64,000 bases of DNA, from the IMG/VR virus record IMGVR_UViG_3300027708_000035, positions 55,429 through 119,428 of that record. The stretch is one strand, 5' to 3'. Under the pieces are notes generated by a model that saw only the letters and a program-made list of their open reading frames with translations, was not told the origin of the DNA and searched no databases. Position numbers and translations under genes: made by a program. Of the stretch, positions 43,959 to 51,643 are shown one piece after another. Origin of the DNA: a virus. How positions within the stretch are numbered: the first letter of the stretch is position 1; every line of letters begins with the position of its first letter.

Positions 43959-45041
43959 TTAACCTTCCATTGCTTGGATAATGTACTTACCGTATTTGTC
44001 GTGGAACTTGTCAAAGTTCTTCAACTTGCTAGCATCAAACGGCAATTGATAGTTAGTTAACGCAACCTTAGCACCCATGACAACCAATTCGGTTGGGAAA
44101 TTATCCATCATGTAGCCAAAGAAGTTGTCTGCCATAATATCCCAATCCTTAGCCTTCTTGCGATCAGCTTCTTGGAGCTCGTAGCACAGGCTAATTGTCA
44201 AAGAATACATAGCGGAGATTTCTTTAATCTCAGTCTTCTTAACTTTGCCAGACAAAATGTCTTCTGGCTTAGGCATTTGTTTTGCTACCTTGCGGTGTGC
44301 CATAAACTTAACTGCCAAACCTTCACCGACTGCACCTGCAATCAAATCAGTCAAAGTGCTATCGGAGACGTCATCTTCTTCCACCAATTCACTAACAAAA
44401 CTCCAGCTACGTGGTGTAGCAAATGCCTTGCTGGTGCTCTTTGGATCAAAGTCATACAAGTCTTGCTTGGCAAAACCCAAATAACCAACAACCTGTTCAT
44501 GGATGCGATTGCTTACAGCCCAAGTATGCCAGTCTTCAAAATCGCTACGGAGTTCAACGTGCAGGAAACGGTTAGCCAACGGAGCAGGCATACGATAAGT
44601 AACGCCTTTGTCTGCTTCACGGTTACCAGCGGCAACAATTGTTACACCTTTTGGCAAAACATATGTACCAACACGACGGTTTAGGATCAACTGATAAGCC
44701 GCTGCCTGTGTTGCAGGAGCCGCACTGTTCAATTCATCTAAGAACAGGATGGAAGTATCTTCTGGATCTTGAGGAAACTCGAGCGGAGGAGCCCAGCTCA
44801 TTGTACCCAGATTGGCATTGTAAAATGGAATACCTTTGATATCAGTAGGTTCCCAAAGACTCAATCGAACATCAATCACATTACGATCTTGTTCAGCACC
44901 GAGCTGTTTAACAATATCGGATTTACCAATACCGGGAGGGCCCCACATAAAAACAGGGCGTTGTTTTTTCATACATTTGCGGATTGCGGCTTTAGCTTCG
45001 TTTGGGCTAACTGTACGATTTGCTGACATCTCTTTTGACAT
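43959..45041 (-). CDS. MoxR/CobS-like AAA+ ATPase
   Basis: A 360-residue AAA+ ATPase. Walker A is GPPGIGKSD (residues 35-43), Walker B SILFLDELNSA (about 92-102), followed by the sensor AAGNREAD and the arginine-finger region PAPLANRFLHVEL. The fold is of the MoxR/CobS class, which remodels partner proteins or drives metal insertion. Related cobS genes are widespread in cyanophages. The next gene downstream is a VWA/metallopeptidase-like protein, the usual partner. A perfect sigma-70 promoter upstream suggests early, strong expression. Confidence 0.88.
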   Translation of the reverse strand: MSKEMSANRTVSPNEAKAAIRKCMKKQRPVFMWGPPGIGKSDIVKQLGAEQDRNVIDVRLSLWEPTDIKGIPFYNANLGTMSWAPPLEFPQDPEDTSILFLDELNSAAPATQAAAYQLILNRRVGTYVLPKGVTIVAAGNREADKGVTYRMPAPLANRFLHVELRSDFEDWHTWAVSNRIHEQVVGYLGFAKQDLYDFDPKSTSKAFATPRSWSFVSELVEEDDVSDSTLTDLIAGAVGEGLAVKFMAHRKVAKQMPKPEDILSGKVKKTEIKEISAMYSLTISLCYELQEADRKKAKDWDIMADNFFGYMMDNFPTELVVMGAKVALTNYQLPFDASKLKNFDKFHDKYGKYIIQAMEG

Positions 45042-45071
45042 AAAGTGCTTTCTTTAAAAAACTGTGGAGCT

Positions 45072-45120
45072 GTATGTTTTACAGTATGTTAATTATAGCA
45101 AACTTTTCCTATATTGTCAA
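45072..45120 (-). promoter_or_regulatory. Consensus sigma-70 promoter with repeated AACATAC in the leader
   Basis: On the minus strand TTGACA (45120-45115), a 17-nt spacer and TATAAT (45097-45092), a full consensus match. Just downstream AACATAC occurs twice, at 45090-45084 and 45078-45072, 12 nt apart, which could be an operator. The ATG of the ATPase gene is at 45041. Confidence 0.85.
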
Positions 45121-45506
45121 GAGTTTTTGTCTTTTTCTGCAAATCTTTTTCGTGCTCTATGAAATTTGGCAATGTTGCCAGAAAACAACACTAATTGGAC
45201 AGCCATTTTTTCACTGAATACGTGTATGGCTTTTTTAGTAATATAAAACGGACAGTCTATGTTCTGGTCTATCCAAATGGCCAATTGATTTGTATAGACA
45301 ATAGGCTCGTCAAATTTGACTTCGTAGCTTTTGATATCGGCTTTTTTAAGGCACTCAAAGCCTTGATCTGTTAAGCGGAGTCCGCCGGTGTCTTTGCTTC
45401 TTGGATTTTGCCACCAAGTTGGAATTGTTTTTTTGACCCGTTTCTCGTCAGCAGGTAATCCTAGACTTTCTAGAACAGCTTTGGTTATTTCATACTTGGG
45501 ATTCAT
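45117..45506 (-). CDS. Conserved hypothetical phage protein
   Basis: A 129-residue protein (TWWQNPRSKDTGGLRLTDQG, FECLKKADIKSYEVKFDEPI, ending HRARKRFAEKDKNS). The region KDTGGLRLTDQGFECL resembles a winged-helix turn but I cannot assign a family. The C-terminus is basic. It overlaps the preceding gene by 17 nt, so it is translationally linked. The stop overlaps the -35 box of the ATPase promoter. Confidence 0.6.
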   Translation of the reverse strand: MNPKYEITKAVLESLGLPADEKRVKKTIPTWWQNPRSKDTGGLRLTDQGFECLKKADIKSYEVKFDEPIVYTNQLAIWIDQNIDCPFYITKKAIHVFSEKMAVQLVLFSGNIAKFHRARKRFAEKDKNS

Positions 45507-45789
45507 CTGCGACTTTGTCGCCAGTGGTTAGTTTATACACTGAAAAGTCTGTAGTACTGAAAAGTTTGTTTAGTTTTTCTGATAGATTAAACGCATGGCC
45601 GCTATTTGAGAAACTAACTTTTTTATACTTTGGACCCAACTGCTGTGCAACTACACTGGTGGTTTTTAAATTAATCGGTTTATCTTGATAAAACACTGCC
45701 CAAATGGCATCAGATTCCAAAACTTGATCAGTTTTGTAAGACTTCTTGTTTGTTATTTCCAATAAAACTTTGGGTTTTGGTCTGCTCAT
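45490..45789 (-). CDS. Conserved hypothetical phage protein
   Basis: A 99-residue mixed alpha/beta protein (ESDAIWAVFYQDKPINLKTT, KYKKVSFSNSGHAFNLSEKL). No motif is recognised. It belongs to the minus-strand operon that starts with QueE, and it overlaps the gene at 45117. Confidence 0.55.
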   Translation of the reverse strand: MSRPKPKVLLEITNKKSYKTDQVLESDAIWAVFYQDKPINLKTTSVVAQQLGPKYKKVSFSNSGHAFNLSEKLNKLFSTTDFSVYKLTTGDKVADESQV

Positions 45790-45831
45790 ATATACGTTCT
45801 CCGAAAAGTGCGTATATATTTAGCAGGTTAT

Positions 45832-46056
45832 TTAGAATTTGCCACCGTCCATTTTGACAGTAATAACATCGGGCAACTGATTATCACTCAATGTTTGATC
45901 AAGATTTCCGGACAACCTAGTCATAACCGTACTAATGCTATCGGCTAGATCTGTAAATTCTTTTGGAGTCAGTGTTAGCGATTTTTGATTACTTTTTCTA
46001 GCAATCCTGGCCTTATCTAAGAAATCTTCTATAGGCAGTGTGTTAAGTTGTTTCAT
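45832..46056 (-). CDS. Hypothetical small phage protein
   Basis: A 74-residue protein (LPIEDFLDKARIARKSNQKS, LTLTPKEFTDLADSISTVMT) predicted to be mostly helical, with no family that I recognise. It overlaps the gene at 46043 by 14 nt, within the QueE operon. Confidence 0.5.
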   Translation of the reverse strand: MKQLNTLPIEDFLDKARIARKSNQKSLTLTPKEFTDLADSISTVMTRLSGNLDQTLSDNQLPDVITVKMDGGKF

Positions 46057-46528
46057 TTTTATTTACGGTATTTAAAACAGTTTTCATTTCTGCTTCTGTT
46101 TTATAAGGACCGCTAAACGGATAGCGTTCTAATGTAATTAACTTTGGGCAAAAACTCTTAACCCATCCTTTACGGAATTTAATTACATAGTAACCAGCAC
46201 AGTATTGACTTTTACTTTTTGCACTTTTGGCAAATAGCGGCAGTTTTTTCTTAACATTATACACTGCTTCAAACGGCTTTGAGCTACAAGGAAAGTCGTA
46301 AATTCTATGTGTAAGCGGTTCAATCTCAAATTTAGGAATCTTCTTTTCTGTAAAAAGATTATCGCCGAACTGTTTGGTAAGTTCTTTCAAATCTTTAACG
46401 CCTAGTCTTTGACCATGCCTAAAAAATTCATAGCCTTTTTTGAGTTTTGCAACGGAGCCGATCTTTTCACCTTGCCCCTCGATGATCCATTCTTTGTTGG
46501 GTATTACTGTTTTGGATATAAAGTTCAT
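46043..46528 (-). CDS. Conserved hypothetical phage protein
   Basis: The ATG at 46528 (MNFISKTVIPNKEWIIEGQG...) is chosen, 161 residues, because AAAGGAG lies 7 nt upstream. The protein has a beta-rich N-terminus (GSVAKLKKGYEFFRHGQRLG) and a C-terminal region with FPCSSKPFEAVYNVKKKLPL, KSQYCAGYYVIKFRKGW and FCPKLITLERYPF. The three Cys may bind metal but no domain is recognised. It lies 10 nt after the nuclease gene, in the same operon. Confidence 0.6.
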   Translation of the reverse strand: MNFISKTVIPNKEWIIEGQGEKIGSVAKLKKGYEFFRHGQRLGVKDLKELTKQFGDNLFTEKKIPKFEIEPLTHRIYDFPCSSKPFEAVYNVKKKLPLFAKSAKSKSQYCAGYYVIKFRKGWVKSFCPKLITLERYPFSGPYKTEAEMKTVLNTVNKNETT

Positions 46529-46538
46529 AGTATCTCCT

Positions 46539-47531
46539 TTATGCTGTATATCTTGCATTGAGTGGTTCTGCATAAGTTGTAATCTGTTCGCTAATTTTTG
46601 GCAGATCATATTCGGCACAGTACTTTAGCAAACGGACACCCACTTGCGGAATGTTCTTTTCTGCGGTAATTGCGGCAGCGATAGTCTCTGCCATTTGTAC
46701 TTTTACATCATCTGGCTGTGCAGTAAGATCGCACAGTTTAACATTTCGAGTATAGTCGTCAATTACTCTATGTTCGACGCCTTCATGGTCGGTCCACTTC
46801 TGCAACATCATATTGTTCCAAGAATATCCTTTTGAGTTTCTGTCAGCGAAGGCTTCACGGAGACCAATCTTATTTTTTGTGCCTTTTTCACGCACTCCCG
46901 GATAGGCAGAAAAGATGTTGTCAGAGGTATCGCCACGCATACACTTCTCAAAGAGTAGCCAAGTTGGGTCCGGTTCGGGCTTTGGCAACATAGTTTTCTT
47001 ATCAACGACACGCTTACCTTTTTCATCGAAGTACCCTTCATGTGTAGTTGTAATCTGCATTACACCATTATATTGTTTCACGTTAGGTGCAATCAATTGT
47101 GCAAAGTCGCCATCTGTACTAATGATCACGTGCGTGTCTTCTGTATGACTCTGTATCCAACCTGCAATTAAATCATCAGCTTCCAAGTTGGGGTGTTGCA
47201 GGACTGTGCAGTTTGTTTTAGTATTGATAAAATCTTTAAACTGATCAAACGTTTCCCAAAATACACGATCTTCTTCTGCTTCACGTGGGCTTTGTGCCGC
47301 ACGAGCTTCTGTGCGTTGTCGTTTATATGGAGCATAAAAGTCCTTACGCCAGCTACGTCCCTCTAAGAAGAACACCACATGGCTACCATTAAATTCACGC
47401 CATGCTTTTCTCACACTGCTGAGTACAGTTGAAATACTCATTCCTACTTTGTCATCTAAAGTACCACGAATAACGTGCCTAGCTCTAAAAAATGTATTTG
47501 CAGTATCTACGAGAATATACGTTTTGCTCAT
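46539..47531 (-). CDS. rnh: 5'-3' exonuclease, T4 RNase H-like (FEN/PIN fold)
   Basis: A 330-residue flap-endonuclease family protein. Metal-binding acidic residues are visible in ILVDTANTFFRARH (residues 6-19), FLEGRSWRKDFYAPYKRQR (about 55-73), NLEADDLIAGW (about 114-124) and STDGDFAQLI (about 138-147), with a further acidic set in MRGDTSDNIF (about 193-202) leading into the helical DNA-binding region. In T4 RNase H removes RNA primers and flaps from lagging strands. Its length matches T4 RNase H (305). It overlaps the upstream gene by 1 nt. Confidence 0.88.
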   Translation of the reverse strand: MSKTYILVDTANTFFRARHVIRGTLDDKVGMSISTVLSSVRKAWREFNGSHVVFFLEGRSWRKDFYAPYKRQRTEARAAQSPREAEEDRVFWETFDQFKDFINTKTNCTVLQHPNLEADDLIAGWIQSHTEDTHVIISTDGDFAQLIAPNVKQYNGVMQITTTHEGYFDEKGKRVVDKKTMLPKPEPDPTWLLFEKCMRGDTSDNIFSAYPGVREKGTKNKIGLREAFADRNSKGYSWNNMMLQKWTDHEGVEHRVIDDYTRNVKLCDLTAQPDDVKVQMAETIAAAITAEKNIPQVGVRLLKYCAEYDLPKISEQITTYAEPLNARYTA

Positions 47532-47956
47532 TAAGAAACCTCAGTTCTTCCATCGCCTAAATTATTTACATTAATATATCCAGCACCACGCTGATTCATA
47601 TTAACACCTGCTTCGTTGCCAACATTTCTGCAAAGTTCTCCAAACCAAGCATCTACAACAGCTTCTTCTGAATCACCTTTGTATCCAGCTTCCCTTAATT
47701 GTAACACAAAGTACTCGTTCCAGTCAAGTTCAAAGAATCCGTTTTTAATGTTGTCTTTATTGACATGAGTATCTAATACAGCTACCCAAGGCTCTTTCTT
47801 TTCTGTAGCAATCTCTTTTGGAGACAGACTTACTACTCGAGCAGCTTCTCTGGCAGATTCAGCAGCCGCTTCTGCTTCAATTTTTGTTCGAACAGCTTCT
47901 ACGGCCTCTGCTTCAATTTTATCTATTCCGAATAGTTTCTTTAAAAATTTATTCAT
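47531..47956 (-). CDS. Conserved phage protein of unknown function
   Basis: The ATG at 47956 (MNKFLKKLFGIDK...) gives 141 residues; a longer frame exists but has no better start, and this start directly follows the QueE stop. A charged helical N-terminus (KIEAEAVEAVRTKIEAEAAA) likely forms a coiled coil. The conserved C-terminal part is PWVAVLDTHVNKDNIKNGFF, ELDWNEYFVLQLREAGYKG and VVDAWFGELCRNVG. Similar small proteins occur in cyanophages; function unknown. Confidence 0.62.
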   Translation of the reverse strand: MNKFLKKLFGIDKIEAEAVEAVRTKIEAEAAAESAREAARVVSLSPKEIATEKKEPWVAVLDTHVNKDNIKNGFFELDWNEYFVLQLREAGYKGDSEEAVVDAWFGELCRNVGNEAGVNMNQRGAGYINVNNLGDGRTEVS

Positions 47957-47957
47957 A

Positions 47958-48821
47958 TTAAGTACCCCACTCATTCTTAAACAACGGCACCTGCAAGCGA
48001 TCACTATAACGGAGACCGTGTTTCATTGCAGCCAATGCAACTGTTTTATTATTTAGGCTGTATACACTTTCAACACCGCCAACTGGCATTAGATATACAT
48101 TGCCTTTAAATCCAGCATCGCGATATTGTTGCATTGCCTTTAATGCATCTTCAATGTCTTGTTCTGTTGCTACAACAAATTTAAGGTATGCGTGTCCAAC
48201 ATCCTCATATGCTAATACCACTTCTGGCTTAATGGCATCCTCCCACGGCTCACCACTAGACGGCAGTTTAGCACTGATAGAGAATGTAAGTGCATCCTTA
48301 CCTCTGGACTTACTGCCCAATGTCCAATTAAGTAGATATTGTCTAAAGTCTTTGGTCAGTCGCATTGTACCGTTGGTCTCAAAAGTAATTTCTTTTAAGT
48401 TCTGCATACAAGGTTGATCTAGCAATTCTGGATATGCACGTTGCCAACCTAACAAGGGCTCTCCACCTGTAATAACCAAATGTTCATCACGCCATTCACC
48501 AAATGGCAATATGCCTACAATGTTCTTTGCAAGTCCGTCGACTTCTACCATCGGACTTAATTCTTTAAAGTCTGGATGCCAGCTTGCATAACTGTCGCAA
48601 CCTGTGCCTACTAGTGGTAGTTCTTTATAGTCTTTAAATGGATGCATGGCATGCATCACTGCAACTTTGTCTGCTTCTGTGCTTAGTTCACCTCGCGGCA
48701 TACCAAACCCCCGACAGGTAAAGTTGCAGCCGTATGTTCTTAGAAACACACTAGGGACGCCCATAAAACGTCCTTCTCCTTGAATGGAGTAAAATAATTC
48801 GGATACTTTAATTTTGCTCAT
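47958..48821 (-). CDS. queE: QueE, 7-carboxy-7-deazaguanine synthase (radical SAM)
   Basis: A 287-residue radical-SAM enzyme of the QueE family (FYSIQGEGRFMGVPSVFLRT, LVITGGEPLLGWQ, ITFETNGTMRL). QueE rearranges carboxytetrahydropterin to 7-carboxy-7-deazaguanine, a precursor of preQ0. The cluster motif is unusual: Cys32 and Cys36 (CNFTC) are followed not by Cys two residues on but by an insertion, and CDSYASW with Cys75 matches the canonical C-D-T of QueE. In this phage the product most likely feeds the TGT-like DNA-modifying enzyme at 54407 rather than tRNA. It leads a long minus-strand operon with its own promoter. Confidence 0.9.
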   Translation of the reverse strand: MSKIKVSELFYSIQGEGRFMGVPSVFLRTYGCNFTCRGFGMPRGELSTEADKVAVMHAMHPFKDYKELPLVGTGCDSYASWHPDFKELSPMVEVDGLAKNIVGILPFGEWRDEHLVITGGEPLLGWQRAYPELLDQPCMQNLKEITFETNGTMRLTKDFRQYLLNWTLGSKSRGKDALTFSISAKLPSSGEPWEDAIKPEVVLAYEDVGHAYLKFVVATEQDIEDALKAMQQYRDAGFKGNVYLMPVGGVESVYSLNNKTVALAAMKHGLRYSDRLQVPLFKNEWGT

Positions 48822-48851
48822 TAATAATGACCTTTATTGGTATGATAAGTA

Positions 48852-48879
48852 ATTGTACACTTTTATTTAGATTTGTCAA
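48852..48879 (-). promoter_or_regulatory. Sigma-70 type promoter for the QueE operon
   Basis: On the minus strand TTGACA (48879-48874), a 16-nt spacer and TACAAT (48857-48852). It lies about 30 nt before the QueE ATG at 48821 and overlaps the upstream region of the divergent radical-SAM gene at 48897. Confidence 0.65.
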
Positions 48880-48896
48880 GCAAAAAGGTAAAAAAT

Positions 48897-49751
48897 ATGA
48901 GAACACAGATTAATTGGATGTTGCATGATTATTGTACAGCAGGTTGTAGTTATTGCCCAACTAAGTTTTGGGGAGGAGAACTACCTAAAGGTATATTAGA
49001 TTATGTTCAAGTCACTACCCAACTTATAGACCATTACGATTCTCTAGGTAGAAAAATTGATTGGACATTCGACGGTGGCGAACCTTTAGATATGTTTGAC
49101 TTTCCCATGATGTTAAAGTTATGTAAAGAACGTGGCGGCAATATTAATCTAACAACCAACGGTGGCAAACTTTGGTTAGACTGGTGGGCAATTGAGCCAC
49201 ATATTGATTCATTAAATTTAACATATCACTATTGGCAAAATCCTAATCTCATACGTTTCATATTACAAGCATTTGGTAAATCTAATAAACATGTTAATGT
49301 TATGGTACCTATGCGACCTGATTATTTTAGTGAAGATTTAAAACGTGCCTTAGACATAGAAACAGAATTTGAAATTGTTGTTTCAAAGAATGTACTATAC
49401 CGCGAAGCTGAACAATCTATGGGCATGTATAATTATACTGATCAGCAACTAAGAATTATGCGCGGAGAAGAACTTGTACAAGAAAATCAACATCATCAAG
49501 AAACTACTTTTGCAGAACGATTTGAAGAAAAGATTCAAACAAATCCATCTTATACAGGAATGCTGTGCAACGTAGGAATTGAGAAATTAGTCATTTCTCA
49601 TCGAGGTTGGGTAAGCGGTAGTAGTTGTAATAATCTTCAATTAGGTAATATATGGGACGGTTCTCTTGATTTACCTAAAGTTCCTGCCCCATGTAAAATG
49701 ATGGCTTGTATGGACTTATCGGATCAACTGATTACTAAATTTAATCAGTAA
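48897..49751 (+). CDS. Radical-SAM enzyme with SPASM-like C-terminal domain
   Basis: A 284-residue protein from the ATG at 48897 (MRTQINWMLHDYC...), with AAGG 8 nt upstream. The canonical cluster motif CTAGCSYC (C-x3-C-x2-C) binds the radical-SAM cluster, and FDGGEPLDMF is the SAM-binding GGE region. At the C-terminus, GMLCNVG, GWVSGSSCNN, LGNIWDG and PCKMMACMD follow the SPASM pattern of extra cysteines for auxiliary iron-sulfur clusters. SPASM enzymes usually modify peptides or other complex substrates; the substrate here is unknown. It lies alone on the plus strand, divergent from QueE, so a link with base modification is possible but unproved. Confidence 0.8.
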   Translation: MRTQINWMLHDYCTAGCSYCPTKFWGGELPKGILDYVQVTTQLIDHYDSLGRKIDWTFDGGEPLDMFDFPMMLKLCKERGGNINLTTNGGKLWLDWWAIEPHIDSLNLTYHYWQNPNLIRFILQAFGKSNKHVNVMVPMRPDYFSEDLKRALDIETEFEIVVSKNVLYREAEQSMGMYNYTDQQLRIMRGEELVQENQHHQETTFAERFEEKIQTNPSYTGMLCNVGIEKLVISHRGWVSGSSCNNLQLGNIWDGSLDLPKVPAPCKMMACMDLSDQLITKFNQ

Positions 49752-50016
49752 AGATACTTGACCATTGCTTTAGTTTAGCAATCTTGTTATCTGCGGCAAT
49801 ACTAACTTGCTCGCTATCTACTAGGTTAAATTTAATACATAGGTCAATCATTGCCTGTAGATCTCCTAATTCTTCTGCTAGATGTTCTCTATTGGTTTTA
49901 GGTTTGCTAGGCTTAACATTATCCAGGCCAAAGCGACTAATTTTACTAATAGCAACAATTACCTCTGCACATTCTTCTTGTGTAATATCAAGGATTTCTT
50001 TTTCTTTACTATTCAT
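49741..50016 (-). CDS. MazG-like nucleotide pyrophosphohydrolase
   Basis: A 91-residue all-helical protein with the MazG E-x-x-E...E-x-x-D pattern: QEECAEVIVAISKISRFG and HLAEELGDLQAMIDL. MazG-like enzymes hydrolyse non-canonical or excess NTPs/dNTPs and ppGpp-like molecules, and are frequent in T4-like aquatic phages. The length fits a single-domain type. It overlaps the cupin gene by 4 nt and ends 11 nt into the convergent radical-SAM gene. Confidence 0.78.
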   Translation of the reverse strand: MNSKEKEILDITQEECAEVIVAISKISRFGLDNVKPSKPKTNREHLAEELGDLQAMIDLCIKFNLVDSEQVSIAADNKIAKLKQWSSIFTD

Positions 50017-50471
50017 TTTTTTGCTTTTTCTGTTAAGTAGGTGTCGTTATGTACCCATTTGTTATTGACAAGGAATCCCCATTCACGTTTCTGAGGACCC
50101 GGCATAAACATGGTCCAGGCTGTTATTGTGGGATCGAGCTCAATACGATGATAGCTAGTGGCGCTACAAATACGGAAGTGACCTGGTCCGCGCCATGTAC
50201 ATGTTTCTGCAATCTTCTTTCCTGCATCATCAAAGATTGGATTCCATTCGTAGTATCCACCTTTTAAGATTACCGTAGCGTAAGGCCATGGATGATCATG
50301 CACATCATCGGGGTCTGACTTAAGAAACTTGTGAATGAACACATTAAAGGGGAAATGCTTTCGATCCTTAAGAAAAATATAGTAGCGTTCGAGGTAAGGT
50401 TCATTTTCTTGTCTATCCATTACAATACGTTTACGACCAACACGTTCTAGAAAATTTAAAAACCATTTCAT
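50013..50471 (-). CDS. Cupin-fold protein
   Basis: A 152-residue protein with VHDHPWPYATVILKGGYYE near residues 57-75, where HDHPW gives cupin-type metal ligands, and SYHRIELDP supplying the later His. It resembles small phage cupins conserved in T4-like aquatic phages. No substrate is known. It is coupled by 4-nt overlaps to a glycosyltransferase upstream and a MazG-like gene downstream, which may hint at sugar or nucleotide metabolism. Confidence 0.68.
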   Translation of the reverse strand: MKWFLNFLERVGRKRIVMDRQENEPYLERYYIFLKDRKHFPFNVFIHKFLKSDPDDVHDHPWPYATVILKGGYYEWNPIFDDAGKKIAETCTWRGPGHFRICSATSYHRIELDPTITAWTMFMPGPQKREWGFLVNNKWVHNDTYLTEKAKK

Positions 50472-51565
50472 TTAATATTCTCCAATAACTTATCTGCACT
50501 AAAAAACTTTTCTGTTAAATTAGTTGCCTGCTTACGAACCTGATATACAAATTGTTCATGATTGGTCATATACTGTATAATTTTATGACACAGTGCTGGA
50601 CGAAATGCCTCATACGCTGCATAACTGTCAGTCCATTCGCTAGGATATTTAAATCCGTCGTAATACATTTCACTGTATGATAATCGATCTGGTACCATAG
50701 GAATGGCATCTACCAATGCACCTTCATAACAACTGATACCAAGTGTTTCCTGTAAATTGGCACTGAAAACAATCTTAGCACGACCTAACAACTTGTGATA
50801 TTCATGTTTATCCAATTGTTGATCCTGACAAACAACAAATTCGTATTGCGGCAGCTGTGTGGCTAAATCACGGAAAATTTCGACCTGCTTTTCGGGTGCA
50901 ATACGATGCGGGAACAAGATAAGATCACGTTTAGGCATTCCCTTGTATGGAGTTAATGTGTTAGACATATATTCCATAGGCCAACCTGTGCGTACAATCT
51001 TTGGCTCTTCACCGTTTAGAATTTCTTCTAAATGTTCGCTATACCAAGGATTCTCTGTAGGATAATCATTTAGTAAATTTGTATAGAACATTTTGATGTG
51101 AAAGTCTGTGGCAAAGTAGTTGTAATCAAACGCATGGAAGAAACTTTTTTCAGCATTTCTAACCCAAGGTTTATTACCAACTAAGCGTCCTAATCCGTCC
51201 CATTTATCGTAAGATCCCGCGTGCCAAAGACCTCCAATTTTTGCGTTAATACCTAACAAGTCAATCATGTATTTTAGATTGATAACACCGGGATGCCAGG
51301 CATCGGTAAAGAGAAAATAATCACCGTCTTTAATTTTACCTTCGCAAAATAATCTGCTGATTTTTTCTACTTGAACTGCTTTGTATACATTGGTAGCAGA
51401 AAAGTTTAAAAACATTCCAGGAGTTGGAATAGATGGAATATCATCTGGACCACTAATGATTACCACTTCGTGCCCGTGTTGTGTTATTAACTTAGGCACA
51501 TGACTGGCCCATTGTTTAGTATAGCGAGTTTCTAATTTTTCTAAATCTACAATATATACAGTCAT
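50468..51565 (-). CDS. Glycosyltransferase (GT-B type)
   Basis: A 365-residue protein with the C-terminal features of GT-B glycosyltransferases: ILFPHRIAPEKQVEIFRDLA near 220, KIVFSANLQETLGISCYEGA (about 280) with the E-x7-E donor-binding region, and the N-terminal Rossmann-like HVPKLITQHGHEVVIISG. T4-like phages use such enzymes to glucosylate DNA bases or to alter surface glycans. With a 7-deazaguanine system in this genome, glycosylation of modified bases is one possibility. First gene of its operon, with a sigma-70 promoter. Confidence 0.75.
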   Translation of the reverse strand: MTVYIVDLEKLETRYTKQWASHVPKLITQHGHEVVIISGPDDIPSIPTPGMFLNFSATNVYKAVQVEKISRLFCEGKIKDGDYFLFTDAWHPGVINLKYMIDLLGINAKIGGLWHAGSYDKWDGLGRLVGNKPWVRNAEKSFFHAFDYNYFATDFHIKMFYTNLLNDYPTENPWYSEHLEEILNGEEPKIVRTGWPMEYMSNTLTPYKGMPKRDLILFPHRIAPEKQVEIFRDLATQLPQYEFVVCQDQQLDKHEYHKLLGRAKIVFSANLQETLGISCYEGALVDAIPMVPDRLSYSEMYYDGFKYPSEWTDSYAAYEAFRPALCHKIIQYMTNHEQFVYQVRKQATNLTEKFFSADKLLENIK

Positions 51566-51583
51566 TTATTTCTCCTATGCTAC

Positions 51584-51612
51584 ATTATACAACTTAGTTT
51601 TCTTAAAGTCAA
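51584..51612 (-). promoter_or_regulatory. Sigma-70 promoter for glycosyltransferase operon
   Basis: On the minus strand TTGACT (51612-51607), a 17-nt spacer and TATAAT (51589-51584). AGGAG precedes the ATG at 51565. Confidence 0.75.
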
Positions 51613-51630
51613 ATATTTTTCTATCGAATG

Positions 51631-51638
51631 GATAAATA
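51631..51638 (+). promoter_or_regulatory. Possible late promoter GATAAATA before HNH gene
   Basis: GATAAATA ends exactly 5 nt before the ATG at 51644, so a T4-type late start would begin at the start codon. There is no Shine-Dalgarno upstream. Either the mRNA is leaderless or the motif is not used. Confidence 0.4.
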
Positions 51639-51643
51639 ATCGT

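Noticed and set aside
42669-45057. Several plus-strand ORFs opposite the VWA and ATPase genes
   Set aside because: They are antisense shadows of genes with clear domains and lack ribosome binding sites.
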